From the NCBI GenBank assembly GCA_013152415.1, contig JAADGI010000016.1, positions 1 to 64,000 on the forward strand: a stretch of DNA of 64,000 nucleotides. The letters are read 5' to 3'. The position numbers were made by a program, and so were the translations under genes. Every line of letters starts with the position of its first letter. Positions within the stretch are counted from its first letter, which is position 1. The notes under the pieces are model-generated. The model was not told the origin of the DNA and ran no database searches. It saw nothing but the letters and a program-made list of their open reading frames with translations. The DNA comes from Gammaproteobacteria bacterium (GTDB taxonomy: Bacteria > Pseudomonadota > Gammaproteobacteria > HyVt-429). Of this stretch, positions 8,313 through 17,935 are shown in pieces.

Positions 8313-8441
8313 TAAGAATCAGAGCACCAGACTGTACTGCCAACACTGATGGCAGCATCGGTCCTTTGGGCAACAGGCACCCAAACCTACGGAGCGCTTA
8401 GCGTATCGTATTTTGATGCGATACTACGGTGTCAATCTCAA
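8313..8441. other. IS right flank and 3' region of the unknown protein gene
   Basis: No gene is visible. A short stem with GTATCG near 8403-8408 and its complement CGATAC near 8417-8422 lies just downstream of the minus-strand gene that ends at 8442, and could be a weak terminator. It lacks a clean T-run. Confidence 0.35.
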
Positions 8442-9647
8442 TCAATTGAGCCGTGTACTTAGGTTGTGGCGATGTTGCAGATGGTGGGCATGAAACAGAC
8501 TATTGGCGAGGTCACGAATTTTAACCCCAGCTTGTTCTTTGACTTGAATTTTAGCGGCCTTGCTCAATCGAAAGGCAAAGTCACGGTCGTGTTTGGCATA
8601 ATGACGGACTGTGGTTTCGAGCATCTTTTCGTGGTCCACAGCGTTATAGCATGGACGATAGCCATCGAAGATGGGGTTGTCTATCATCTTGGAGCTATTG
8701 AAAAATAGACCCGGAGCGCATATACCGGTGATACGACCTCCGGTTTTTTGTTGACGCAGGAGCAGTTCTGAACGCACCGGAGTCAACATTGCAAATGGGA
8801 CGATGTAATAAAACAGGGCCTCATACCACTCCGCCATTACTGAGGCATTGGCAACGGTATCATGGCACTGGCGAATCAGCCGACTCACCGGAGCATCATC
8901 GGTCTCGTCCAGTTTTAACAACCCTTCTTTGGCTAGAGTAAACACATCCATGAATACTAAAATCTGCGGGATGGATAAGCGATCCACACCAATGGCATCG
9001 GTCACTTTGCGGGGAAATTTGTAGCGTAGACCACCGTTAAGGTGGTCATGGCGAATATAGGCCAAACAAAAAGCCAGGATATTATGCCAACGCAATTCAC
9101 GATTACTGATATCAAAATAGTAATCATACTCACTCCAGCTGACCTCACCCTCAAACATTTTTGAGGCCCGGGTGGGGGTTAAGATGCGCGGTTGCCAGAA
9201 ACATTTTAAATAATGGTAACGTTCTGGATTGGACATGTAGCGCGACACCGCCCAACGATCTAGAAACCGCTGTGGGGTGCTAATGGTAATACCCAGTAGA
9301 GGCTCTAAATGCCGGGGAATATCCTCAGCGATTAGCGAGGCATCATAGTGGTCGAAATGCTTGTTCGGGTGCCGGGAGAAATATTGGGCAATACGTATCA
9401 GCAACTTATTGGTGACCGGATAATGCTGCTGCAGGACATATTCATCACTTAACAAGGCCCGAAGCAGCAGCGCTCGCTTGGTCTTGAGCACCGTACTGTC
9501 AAAATAGGCCTCAAGAAAAGAGCTTGTAATCTCAAGGGTCTCGGGAATCAGATCGGCAAGGCCAGCAAGCTGAGGATGCTTGGTGAGAAGGGCTCGCAGG
9601 GTCATCCGAATACGCTCATCACGCTCAAAGTCTGTGGTAATCATCAT
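8442..9647 (-). CDS. Unrecognised protein, 401 aa
   Basis: I do not recognise this family. The protein is soluble-looking and mostly helical, rich in aromatic and His residues, without a signal peptide, Cys clusters or a Walker motif. A repeated aromatic-rich feature is seen in its middle (YHYLKCFWQPR, SEYDYYFDISNRELRWHNILAF, EWYEALFYYIVPFAML). The C-terminus is basic and His-rich (NSLFHAHHLQHRH). ATG 9647 is preferred because AGGA sits 7 nt before it; an upstream in-frame GTG exists at 9686. It lies between an IS110 element and a toxin-antitoxin island, so it is likely accessory. Its intact length suggests it is under selection or recently arrived. Confidence 0.6.
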   Translation of the reverse strand: MMITTDFERDERIRMTLRALLTKHPQLAGLADLIPETLEITSSFLEAYFDSTVLKTKRALLLRALLSDEYVLQQHYPVTNKLLIRIAQYFSRHPNKHFDHYDASLIAEDIPRHLEPLLGITISTPQRFLDRWAVSRYMSNPERYHYLKCFWQPRILTPTRASKMFEGEVSWSEYDYYFDISNRELRWHNILAFCLAYIRHDHLNGGLRYKFPRKVTDAIGVDRLSIPQILVFMDVFTLAKEGLLKLDETDDAPVSRLIRQCHDTVANASVMAEWYEALFYYIVPFAMLTPVRSELLLRQQKTGGRITGICAPGLFFNSSKMIDNPIFDGYRPCYNAVDHEKMLETTVRHYAKHDRDFAFRLSKAAKIQVKEQAGVKIRDLANSLFHAHHLQHRHNLSTRLN

Positions 9648-9870
9648 CCAATCATCCTCAGTAACACTATCCTGGTGTACGGACACTCGTATGAGCGTAA
9701 AATCGGAAATTTACTTTGCTGGTCAAACGCTGAAAGGCAAAAAACTCCACCCACAATACCGTAGGTGTACATAACCAATTAACATCCCCCCTGACTAGTA
9801 AAATGGGGCTATAGGTGACAGACGGGCTTGATAGACGGATGAATGGCCTAAAGAAATAGAGTGCTCCCTT
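9648..9870. other. Intergenic space upstream of the unknown 401-aa gene
   Basis: This stretch should hold the promoter of the minus-strand 401-aa gene. I see no gene, clear repeat or RNA in it. Confidence 0.4.
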
Positions 9871-9938
9871 TTATGCTTTATTTTCAGAGGTCATCCGTAA
9901 CGTTGCCCATATCGCAATACTGAGGATAATTGCGGATG
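9871..9938 (-). pseudogene. 3' fragment of a paralogue of the 67-aa membrane protein gene
   Basis: Read on the minus strand it encodes AIILSIAIWATLRMTSENKA and a TAA stop. The intact gene at 10993-11196 ends AIILSIAVWATLRMTSKSKA. At DNA level 9888-9935 matches 11010-11057 at 46 of 48 positions, in the same orientation. Nothing upstream of the match survives. The fragment is the left member of a pair of direct repeats that bracket the toxin-antitoxin genes. Confidence 0.75.
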
Positions 9939-10039
9939 TTTAACGCGTATTTAACGGGTCGTTTTTAGGGCTGTTACATGATTAATTCAATGGGTTGCGT
10001 AGGTCCGAGCCTTGCTAGCAATTTTCATTTTTCTTCTAG

Positions 10040-10060
10040 CTGTATTACAATGTAATACAG
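10040..10060. promoter_or_regulatory. 21-bp perfect palindrome, operator of the toxin-antitoxin operon
   Basis: Half-sites CTGTATTACA and TGTAATACAG are separated by a single A, giving a perfect palindrome that ends 27 bp before the antitoxin ATG. It overlaps a plausible -10 box TACAAT at 10046-10051. Ribbon-helix-helix antitoxins typically bind such sites with their toxin to repress their own operon, so this is the likely autoregulatory operator. Confidence 0.75.
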
Positions 10061-10087
10061 CCCCTCTATATCCGCTTGGAGCAGACT

Positions 10088-10303
10088 ATGGGCACTCTGA
10101 CCATTCGCATCGATGATGAACTCGAAAAAGACCTTGGCCAACTTGCTAAGGCCCTACATCGCACGAAGAGTGATCTGGCTCGTGATATGTTACGCAAACG
10201 TGTTGCCGTGGAGCAATTCCGAGAATTAAAACGCCAAGCACTACCACACGCTGAAGCAGCCGGATACCTAACTGACGAAGATGTCTTCCGCGATATTTCG
10301 TGA
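10088..10303 (+). CDS. Ribbon-helix-helix antitoxin of a PIN-toxin pair
   Basis: The 71-aa protein starts GTLTIRIDDELEKDLGQLAK, a typical ribbon-helix-helix N-terminus in which the beta-strand binds DNA and two helices dimerise. The C-terminal part (about 45-71) would wrap the toxin. GGAG lies 6 nt before ATG 10088; an in-frame TTG 12 bp upstream is less likely. The stop overlaps the toxin start (GTGA), so the two are translationally coupled. It probably represses its own promoter through the palindrome at 10040-10060. Confidence 0.85.
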   Translation: MGTLTIRIDDELEKDLGQLAKALHRTKSDLARDMLRKRVAVEQFRELKRQALPHAEAAGYLTDEDVFRDIS

Positions 10304-10707
10304 AGGTATTTCTCGACACCAATGTATTGGTGAGCGCACTGACCACGCGAGGATTGTGCACAGAGCTTTTCGAGGCTGTTTTGCAAGCCCATGATTTGCT
10401 CATTTCAGAATCCGTTATAGTTGAACTAGAGCGAATCCTCCCGGAGAAAATGGGTCAGCCAAAGACTATTACGAAAAACTTCGTCGCCTTACTCCGTACC
10501 GAAGCCCAACTGGTTTCTGGCACAGCACCTTTCCCCTCATTACCCGACGCTGATGACGAACCCATCGTCGCTTCTGCGATTGCAGGCCAGGCACAAGTCT
10601 TCGTCACGGGGGACAAAGCACTGTTAGAATTGCAACGCGTAGAACACCTTGCGATGATATCCCCTCGTCAATTTTGGGAGATGTGCATAACGAATCGTTA
10701 TTTGTAG
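10300..10707 (+). CDS. PIN-domain toxin (VapC-like, COG1569-type)
   Basis: The 135-aa PIN-domain protein is a predicted Mg-dependent ribonuclease. Acidic active-site residues are visible: Asp6 (VFLDTNVLVSAL), Glu42 (SVIVELERIL), Asp86 or its neighbours (PDADDEPIVASA) and Asp105 (FVTGDKALL). The last two blocks are typical of the 'putative toxin component, PIN family' group rather than classical VapC. GTG 10300 overlaps the antitoxin TGA. Toxicity and RNA target cannot be inferred from sequence. Confidence 0.88.
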   Translation: MKVFLDTNVLVSALTTRGLCTELFEAVLQAHDLLISESVIVELERILPEKMGQPKTITKNFVALLRTEAQLVSGTAPFPSLPDADDEPIVASAIAGQAQVFVTGDKALLELQRVEHLAMISPRQFWEMCITNRYL

Positions 10708-10733
10708 CACGAACCAAATCCAACCATACAAAG

Positions 10734-10841
10734 CATAGACATTGATTGAAGCCTCAGATTATCACCCAATCTAGCCAAACGAAACGGATTGTGATCTCCA
10801 GGCAGACAAAGCCCTCCCATTACAGCAAATCAATGTCTATG
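10734..10841. repeat. 108-bp inverted repeat, MITE-like
   Basis: A perfect 14-bp inverted repeat, CATAGACATTGATT at 10734-10747 and its complement at 10828-10841, encloses 80 bp with no coding potential. Inside, AGATTATCAC and GTGATCT could pair as well, extending the stem imperfectly. It lies directly downstream of the toxin gene. It may be a transcription end for the operon or a small non-autonomous element; there is no T-run. Confidence 0.5.
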
Positions 10842-10859
10842 ATTAGACCTTCGCGGTCA

Positions 10860-10992
10860 GGAGACCGCTCTCACAATGGGTCCGTCCTTCTTTGCGAATC
10901 CTCTGCGCCTTAGCGATGAGATGGTCTCCTCCCCGCCTTTTAAATCGGCGTCGCAATGCGCCATGATGGAGGTGATACCAACCATCAACATA
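10860..10992. repeat. Eroded arm of the CGCCAAG repeat family, and spacer
   Basis: The segment CCTTCTTTGCG at about 10889-10899, followed by CTCTGCGCCTTAGCGATGAG, matches the right arm of the hairpin repeats found at 14.3 and 16.4 kb with several changes. No partner arm of the same type is clear. GGAGACC near 10870 could pair with GGTCTCC near 10923. No gene is visible here. Confidence 0.4.
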
Positions 10993-11196
10993 TCAGGCCT
11001 TACTCTTGGAGGTCATCCGTAACGTTGCCCATACCGCAATGCTGAGGATAATTGCGGCGGCAATCGTGATCCCCATGTAGGTCCAAATAATTTTTAGAAT
11101 TGCATCAACCACTCCAAATATAATTTCATTAAAAACAGAAACGGACCCTTCTGCAAATCCCTCGGCTGCATCTGTGCCCTTGGCCACACTCAACAT
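10993..11196 (-). CDS. Small single-span membrane protein, 67 aa
   Basis: I do not recognise this family. Residues 1-35 are amphipathic, and one hydrophobic helix spans about 40-58 (YMGITIAAAIILSIAVWA), followed by a short basic tail LRMTSKSKA. The ATG overlaps the end of tatD by 7 bp, so it is probably co-translated with the tatD operon. A 3' fragment of a near-identical gene lies at 9871-9938, which argues that the reading frame is real: one of the two differences in the 48-bp match is synonymous and the other is Val to Ile. Confidence 0.6.
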   Translation of the reverse strand: MLSVAKGTDAAEGFAEGSVSVFNEIIFGVVDAILKIIWTYMGITIAAAIILSIAVWATLRMTSKSKA

Positions 11197-11981
11197 GCTT
11201 GGGCCTTTGACGGAATGGCCAGAGGGAACAGGTTGAAAAAGTTGTTAGTGGTTTGTTCTCCGATTTCTTCCACACGGGTATCACGCACCTCAGCCAGGCA
11301 TTCGGCCACGTGGTACACATAGGCCGGTTCATTGGTCTTGCCGCGGTGAGGTACCGGTGCCAAATAGGGGGAGTCTGTTTCTATCAGCATTCTATCTGCG
11401 GGAACCTTGCGCGCCACCTCGCGCAGGGTCTCAGCACTCTTAAAGGTGACGATACCGGAAAAAGAAATATAAAAACCCATATCCAAGGCGGCCTTGGCCA
11501 CCGCCCAGTCCTCAGCAAAACAGTGCATGACACCGCTAACCTCAGAAGCCTTTTCCTGCGCCATAATTTTCAGGGTATCTGCAGCAGCATTACGGCTATG
11601 GATGATCAAGGGTTTGACAAGCTGTCTGGCGGCCTCAATATGCCTTGCAAAGCGCTGCCGTTGCCAGTCCAGGTCACCTTCACTACGAAAATAATCGAGA
11701 CCGGTTTCACCAATGGCCACCACCAGGGGGTCCGCTCCCAAGACCACGAGCTCTTCCACTGTGGGGTCCTGGCCTTCGCGCTCGTTGGGGTGCACCCCCA
11801 CCGAGGCAAAGATATTGCTATGGTCCTGGGCGAGTGCCAATACTTGCGGATAGTCCTCAAGGTTGACCGATACACAGAGAAAATAGTCCACACCCTTTTT
11901 CTGAGCCAGGGACAGCAACTCCCCCACTCTTTCGGATAGCGGTTCAAAATTGATGTGGCAATGGGAATCGACAAACTGCAA
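11190..11981 (-). CDS. tatD: TatD-family metal-dependent DNase
   Basis: The 263-aa TIM-barrel hydrolase has the family metal ligands: FVDSHCHINF at the N-terminus (HxH), Glu in AIGETGLDY, His in LIIHSRNA, His in GVMHCFAE and Asp in LIETDSPYLAPVPHRGK. TatD proteins act as 3'-5' exonucleases on DNA and RNA. Position after holB and pilZ is the usual gammaproteobacterial order, where the gene is often called ycfH. Length is normal. Confidence 0.92.
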   Translation of the reverse strand: MQFVDSHCHINFEPLSERVGELLSLAQKKGVDYFLCVSVNLEDYPQVLALAQDHSNIFASVGVHPNEREGQDPTVEELVVLGADPLVVAIGETGLDYFRSEGDLDWQRQRFARHIEAARQLVKPLIIHSRNAAADTLKIMAQEKASEVSGVMHCFAEDWAVAKAALDMGFYISFSGIVTFKSAETLREVARKVPADRMLIETDSPYLAPVPHRGKTNEPAYVYHVAECLAEVRDTRVEEIGEQTTNNFFNLFPLAIPSKAQAC

Positions 11982-12026
11982 GTTTTAAACCTACCTGGGA
12001 ATCTAGCGGAGGACCAACTGGGCTGG

Positions 12027-12425
12027 TTACATGGTGTGGGTAGGACGTTCTGATTTAAGTGCGCCCCCTAACAAGGTCTCTATCTTGCCACGGGCAACAC
12101 CAGCGTCTTTCTCGCTGAACTGGATACCCACACCGGCGGCCCGATTGCCCTGGGCTCCAATAGGTGTGATCCACACCACATGACCAGCTACCGGAATCTT
12201 TTCCTTTTCGTCTAACAAGGTGAGCAACATAAAGACCTCTTCGCTGACCTTGTATTCTTTATTGGTTGGGATAAATAGCCCCCCGGTTTTTAAAAAAGGC
12301 ATATAGGCGGCATACAACGCGCTCCTGTCTTTAATCGTTAGCGATAATACTGTAGGCCGATTGACCCCACCTTCAACTCCCGGATCGTCTATGCTGTCGC
12401 CTAAGCTATTAAACTCATTGCTCAC
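12027..12425 (-). CDS. pilZ: PilZ-domain protein, type IV pilus assembly
   Basis: The 132-aa protein matches the small PilZ found between holB and tatD, needed for type IV pilus biogenesis in Pseudomonas. It has the PilZ beta-barrel pattern (LTIKDRSALYAAYMPFLKTGGLFIPT, then GHVVWITP and AGVGIQF). The N-terminal RxxxR c-di-GMP motif is absent, as in genuine PilZ, so it probably acts by protein contacts rather than by binding c-di-GMP. It starts 1 bp downstream of the holB stop, so the two are presumably co-transcribed. Confidence 0.88.
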   Translation of the reverse strand: MSNEFNSLGDSIDDPGVEGGVNRPTVLSLTIKDRSALYAAYMPFLKTGGLFIPTNKEYKVSEEVFMLLTLLDEKEKIPVAGHVVWITPIGAQGNRAAGVGIQFSEKDAGVARGKIETLLGGALKSERPTHTM

Positions 12426-12426
12426 C

Positions 12427-14174
<1,748 letters not shown>

Positions 14175-14187
14175 TCAAACTGAATTG

Positions 14188-14360
14188 ACTCTCGCCAAGG
14201 CGCCAAGCCCGCAAAGAATGCTTGGTCTTATTCAACAAAGCGATTGACTCAACAGCCAATGCTTCGGCAACCCGCCTACTTCCTATAGGTGACACTGTTC
14301 TTTTGTTAGATATTTAGCTGACCATCCTTCCCTTTGCGTGCTTGGCGCCTTGGCGAGAGT
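14188..14360. repeat. Hairpin repeat R1 of the CTCGCCAAGGCGCCAAG family
   Basis: Left arm 14188-14216 and right arm 14332-14360 are 29-bp inverted repeats that differ at one base. The core is CTCGCCAAGGCGCCAAG and the arms end in CGCAAAG. About 115 bp lie between them without a gene. Sequence just left of the left arm (GATTTGTGGGC..TTCAAA) recurs near 30,489. The right side beyond the arm, which includes the end of mltG, recurs at R2. It separates tmk from mltG. Confidence 0.8.
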
Positions 14361-14389
14361 ATCTGCTCTCAAATCATACATGCGGTCGT

Positions 14390-15469
14390 TTACCGGCGTC
14401 GAGCTTTAGCTGCAGATTTTTCTGAGGAGGCTTCTTTGCTGGCCTTTTTGGGCATAGACGAAAATGCTTTGCGCTTACCCCCCAGTTGAAAACGGATCAC
14501 CGCATTATTGTGTTCGCGCAGGGTTTCCGAGAACTGATGACTGCCATCACCACGGGCGACAAAATACAGGGCCTGGGTCTCTTGTGGGTGTAATACTGCA
14601 CGGATTGCCGCTGCACTGGGAGTGGCTATGGGGGTGGGCGGTAAACCCACTCGAGTGTAGGTGTTGTAGGGGTTATCTTCCCGAAGGTGTTTGCGTTTAA
14701 GATTGCCCTTGAAACGCTCACCCAGGCCATAGATCACCGTGGGATCAGTCTGTAATTTCATGCCCCGTTTCAACCGATTATGGAATACGCCTGCAATCAA
14801 TGGGCGCTCGGCGGCTATACCGGTTTCCTTCTCAACGATAGAGGCCAAAATCAAGGTCTCATAGGGGTCTTTGAGCAGGAGGCCTTCATCACGGCCAAGC
14901 CATTCCTGTTCTACAAATTCTTTCATCCGCTTATAGGCTTGGTGCAGTAATACGGTATCTTGCACGCCAGCGCTGTAGGTGTAGGTGTCCGGAAAGAACA
15001 GTCCCTCCGGGTAGTCATAATCCGACACCCCGAGGTGCTCCAATAGCTTTTCCCAAGGGACCTCAGCAAGGCTGTGTTGGAGCTTGGGTGACCGTCCCAG
15101 CGTTTCCAGAGTTTGTTTGATCGTCAGGCCTTCGACAATGGCAAACGGGTAAGATATCACGCGACCAGAGGTCACCTGGTCCAGCAAGGCCAAGACATTG
15201 ATACCGTCTTTGAAGCGGTACTCACCGGCCTTGAGGCTGCGGCTCAAACCCTTAACATAGGCCCAGACCACCAGGGGTTTGTCATAGGGGATGAGCCCCC
15301 GCGACTGCAGGCTGTGGGCAAACTCATTGAGACTGGTACCGGGCGTCACCGCGTAGACCTCATCGCCGGGATGGAGGACACGATAGCCAAACCACAGCAG
15401 ATACAGGCCGCCCGCTACAACGCTCACTGCGACTACCGTCCACAGGGTCTTTTTAATTCTTGCCAGCAC
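14390..15469 (-). CDS. mltG: Endolytic murein transglycosylase MltG
   Basis: The 359-aa inner-membrane enzyme cuts nascent peptidoglycan strands and sets glycan length. An N-terminal membrane helix (VVAVSVVAGGLYLLWFGY) is followed by a LysM-like subdomain and the YceG catalytic domain with the essential Glu in ILASIVEKETG. The block LQTDPTVIYGLG and NPYNTYTRVGLPPTPI are diagnostic. The C-terminus is an Ala/Lys/Arg tail whose coding end is duplicated at 16433-16505. It lies 11 bp after pabC, as in the usual pabC-mltG-tmk order. Confidence 0.93.
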   Translation of the reverse strand: MLARIKKTLWTVVAVSVVAGGLYLLWFGYRVLHPGDEVYAVTPGTSLNEFAHSLQSRGLIPYDKPLVVWAYVKGLSRSLKAGEYRFKDGINVLALLDQVTSGRVISYPFAIVEGLTIKQTLETLGRSPKLQHSLAEVPWEKLLEHLGVSDYDYPEGLFFPDTYTYSAGVQDTVLLHQAYKRMKEFVEQEWLGRDEGLLLKDPYETLILASIVEKETGIAAERPLIAGVFHNRLKRGMKLQTDPTVIYGLGERFKGNLKRKHLREDNPYNTYTRVGLPPTPIATPSAAAIRAVLHPQETQALYFVARGDGSHQFSETLREHNNAVIRFQLGGKRKAFSSMPKKASKEASSEKSAAKARRR

Positions 15470-15480
15470 TTAGCTACAGT

Positions 15481-16305
15481 CTAATAAGGAAATTGATCAA
15501 TCAACTTTATTGTTGTTGTGCCTATGGGATAGTCCCGATCTGCCAATCGTCGCACCGGCACGACCCCGATGATGCTATTGGTAATAAATATTTCATCGGT
15601 ACAGCTGAGCCTGTGTCGGTCAACGGCACCGATTTCCCAACCAACACCCATAGATTGGGCCTGCTCCATGACCCAATTTCTGACGATCCCGGCGACGCCA
15701 CATTGTGACAGGTCTGGGGTCATGATGGCACCCTGAGAGACGGCAAACAGATTGCTCATGGTACCTTCAATGACCAGGCCCCGGTCATCACACATCAGTC
15801 CCTCGTCAAAGTCACTGCCCCACTCTTGCCGGGCCAGGACCTGTTCCAGTCGATTGAGGTGTTTTATCCCCGCCAAGGCCGGGTTGCGTGATAGCAGATT
15901 GTCACAATAGCGCAGGGTGGCGCCTTCATTGTGTAACCGGGACACATGATCCGGCCAGGGTGACAAAATCATGATGCGTGTAGGTAGCCCATGGGGTGGT
16001 GGCGGCCGGTAACCCCGGCCACCCGTTCCGCGGCTGACGACCAGCTTGGCTACAGCCCTCTCCTGGCCAGCACAAACTTGCGCCATTTCATCGGCCAAGA
16101 CCCCATCCTGCGCCAGCCCATCAATGCCCAGGCGAACACAACCCTGCCTCAGACGCTCCAGGTGTCGCGGCCAGAATGGGATGGCCCCGTCCACCACCGC
16201 CATGGTCTCGAACAGCCCATCGCCATAGTGCAGACCTCGATCACCTATGCTCAGCGTGTCATGTGACTCGCCATTTACTAAACATTTAAACAAGACACTC
16301 ACCAT
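15481..16305 (-). CDS. pabC: 4-amino-4-deoxychorismate lyase
   Basis: The 274-aa fold-type IV PLP enzyme converts aminodeoxychorismate to p-aminobenzoate and pyruvate for folate synthesis. The PLP lysine is expected in AGIKHLNRLEQVLAR. Other family blocks are DRGLHYGDGLFET, VVSRGTGGRGYRPP and ITNSIIGVVPVR. Start ATG 16305 fits family length. Its partner pabB lies upstream, separated by a 220-bp repeat region. Confidence 0.92.
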   Translation of the reverse strand: MVSVLFKCLVNGESHDTLSIGDRGLHYGDGLFETMAVVDGAIPFWPRHLERLRQGCVRLGIDGLAQDGVLADEMAQVCAGQERAVAKLVVSRGTGGRGYRPPPPHGLPTRIMILSPWPDHVSRLHNEGATLRYCDNLLSRNPALAGIKHLNRLEQVLARQEWGSDFDEGLMCDDRGLVIEGTMSNLFAVSQGAIMTPDLSQCGVAGIVRNWVMEQAQSMGVGWEIGAVDRHRLSCTDEIFITNSIIGVVPVRRLADRDYPIGTTTIKLIDQFPY

Positions 16306-16317
16306 TTAATAACGGGT

Positions 16318-16505
16318 TCTTGCAAAGGCGCCAAGCCCGCAAAGAGAAAGGCAGTCCAGAATCCCTGAAAATGCACATAGTGTCTTGTTAAAGATATTCC
16401 AATCCTTCTTTGCGGACTTGGCGCCTTTGCGAGAGTATTCGCTCTCAAATCATACCCTTGGGTGTTTGTCGGCGTCGAGTTTTGCGCAGATTTTTATGGG
16501 GAGGT
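16318..16505. repeat. Hairpin repeat R2 with duplicated mltG 3' end
   Basis: Inverted arms lie at about 16318-16345 and 16408-16435 (cores GCAAAGGCGCCAAG and CTTGGCGCCTTTGC). The following 16433-16505 aligns with 14358-14430 at roughly 80%, a stretch that includes the last codons of mltG and its downstream spacer. R2 therefore carries extra DNA copied with, or from, the R1 site. It lies between pabC and pabB. Confidence 0.75.
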
Positions 16506-16528
16506 GGAAGATAGGCACAGAGCGGCAC

Positions 16529-17935
16529 TCAATGAGCCCTAATCCGGTCAAAAATTCTCAACAGGCCCTCGGCCTTGGCCCGGGTCTCGGCCAATTCTCT
16601 TTCTGCAACGGAATCGGCCACAATGCCGGCACCCGCCCGCAGGCTTAACTCTTTACCCTCTTTTACCAATGTGCGGATCAATATATTGAGGTCCATACTG
16701 CCGTCACGATTGAGATAGCCCATGGCACCGGTATAGGCCCCGCGTTGAATCTGCTCCAGTTCACTGATGATTTCCATACAGCGTACCTTGGGGCAACCGG
16801 TAATGGTCCCGCCGGGGAAGGTCGCCCGTATCACTTCGATCGGTGTCCAGCCCTCGCGCAGCCGCCCGGATACCTGGGAGACGATGTGATGTACATGACG
16901 GTAGTGCTCCACCACCATAAACTCATCCACCTGAATTGAACCCGGTTCGCAGACCCGGCCCAGGTCGTTGCGTTCAAGGTCGATCAACATCACGTGTTCC
17001 GCCCGTTCCTTGGGATGGGCCACCAACTGTTCGGCCAAGTACCGGTCGTCTGTTGCGTTCACACCACGAGGATAGGTGCCGGCAATAGGACGGGTACTGA
17101 CCTGTCCATGACGAATGCTCACCAGGCGCTCGGGCGACGAGCTGATGATGGCTTGCTCATCATTCAAATGAAACAGGCCGGCAAAGGGTGCCGGATTGGT
17201 ACGGCGTAAATGGCCATAGACCTCCGCTGCCGTTATACCGTCACTTAAAGTGGTGCGCCAGGCCCGAGAAAGATTCACCTGAAAGACATCACCGGCTTCA
17301 ATGTAGGCCTTGATGCGCCCCACCCCATCAAGAAATCTTTGTGGTTCGTCTTCCTCCCAGGCGGCTAGCCCCAACTGTATTTCTTTTGATTTTACGCCTT
17401 GAACGTCGGTGATGTCCGACTCCATTTCATTAAGCAGGTGAGCCTGATCCGTTTCGGCAATGACGTGGGTCTGTTTACGTTGGTGATCCCAAATGATGGC
17501 GGCCGGAACACGCAATGCACAGGCGACGGGAAAGGGGTTACTGCCTTTGGGTAAGCTCAGCCGGGGCTCGATTTCAGCAACCAATTCGTAACCCAAATAC
17601 AGCACCCAGCCACCGCTAAAGGGAAGCTCTGCCGGGTGATCAACTACGGTGTGGGTCTGCCTCCATTGCCTATCCAGGCTTTCCAGGAAGCTGTCCTCAG
17701 ATACTTCACCCCCTACGGTACAGTGGCCGTCTCCATCGAGTTCGATTGAAGCTTGGGGAAAAGCAAACAGAATGTCGTAGCGGGCCTGGGGGGTACCGTG
17801 GGCGACACTTTCCAGTAGACAGGGGTAACGCTGGGGTAGGTGCGCCTGTAAGGCACTCAGATCAGGAGAGTGACGGAGAGTTCGTGACCGCCATCCACAA
17901 CCCTTTCGGTCCGGGTTGGCGGCAACCTGGTTCAC
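16529..17935 (-). CDS. pabB: Aminodeoxychorismate synthase component I
   Basis: The 468-aa chorismate-binding enzyme makes aminodeoxychorismate from chorismate and ammonia, usually supplied by PabA. Blocks diagnostic of the family are IAGTYPRG, DLERNDLGRVC, TFPGGTITGCPKVRCMEII and the C-terminal RAGAGIVADSV. The region PIAGT (with I in place of the T of anthranilate synthase) supports PabB rather than TrpE. Its ATG overlaps the fabF stop by 4 bp, so folate and fatty-acid genes are co-transcribed here. Confidence 0.9.
   Translation of the reverse strand: MNQVAANPDRKGCGWRSRTLRHSPDLSALQAHLPQRYPCLLESVAHGTPQARYDILFAFPQASIELDGDGHCTVGGEVSEDSFLESLDRQWRQTHTVVDHPAELPFSGGWVLYLGYELVAEIEPRLSLPKGSNPFPVACALRVPAAIIWDHQRKQTHVIAETDQAHLLNEMESDITDVQGVKSKEIQLGLAAWEEDEPQRFLDGVGRIKAYIEAGDVFQVNLSRAWRTTLSDGITAAEVYGHLRRTNPAPFAGLFHLNDEQAIISSSPERLVSIRHGQVSTRPIAGTYPRGVNATDDRYLAEQLVAHPKERAEHVMLIDLERNDLGRVCEPGSIQVDEFMVVEHYRHVHHIVSQVSGRLREGWTPIEVIRATFPGGTITGCPKVRCMEIISELEQIQRGAYTGAMGYLNRDGSMDLNILIRTLVKEGKELSLRAGAGIVADSVAERELAETRAKAEGLLRIFDRIRAH

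Noticed and set aside
9688-9780. Plus-strand open frames near the start of the unknown 401-aa gene
   Set aside because: They are short, overlap the minus-strand coding start and show no family features.
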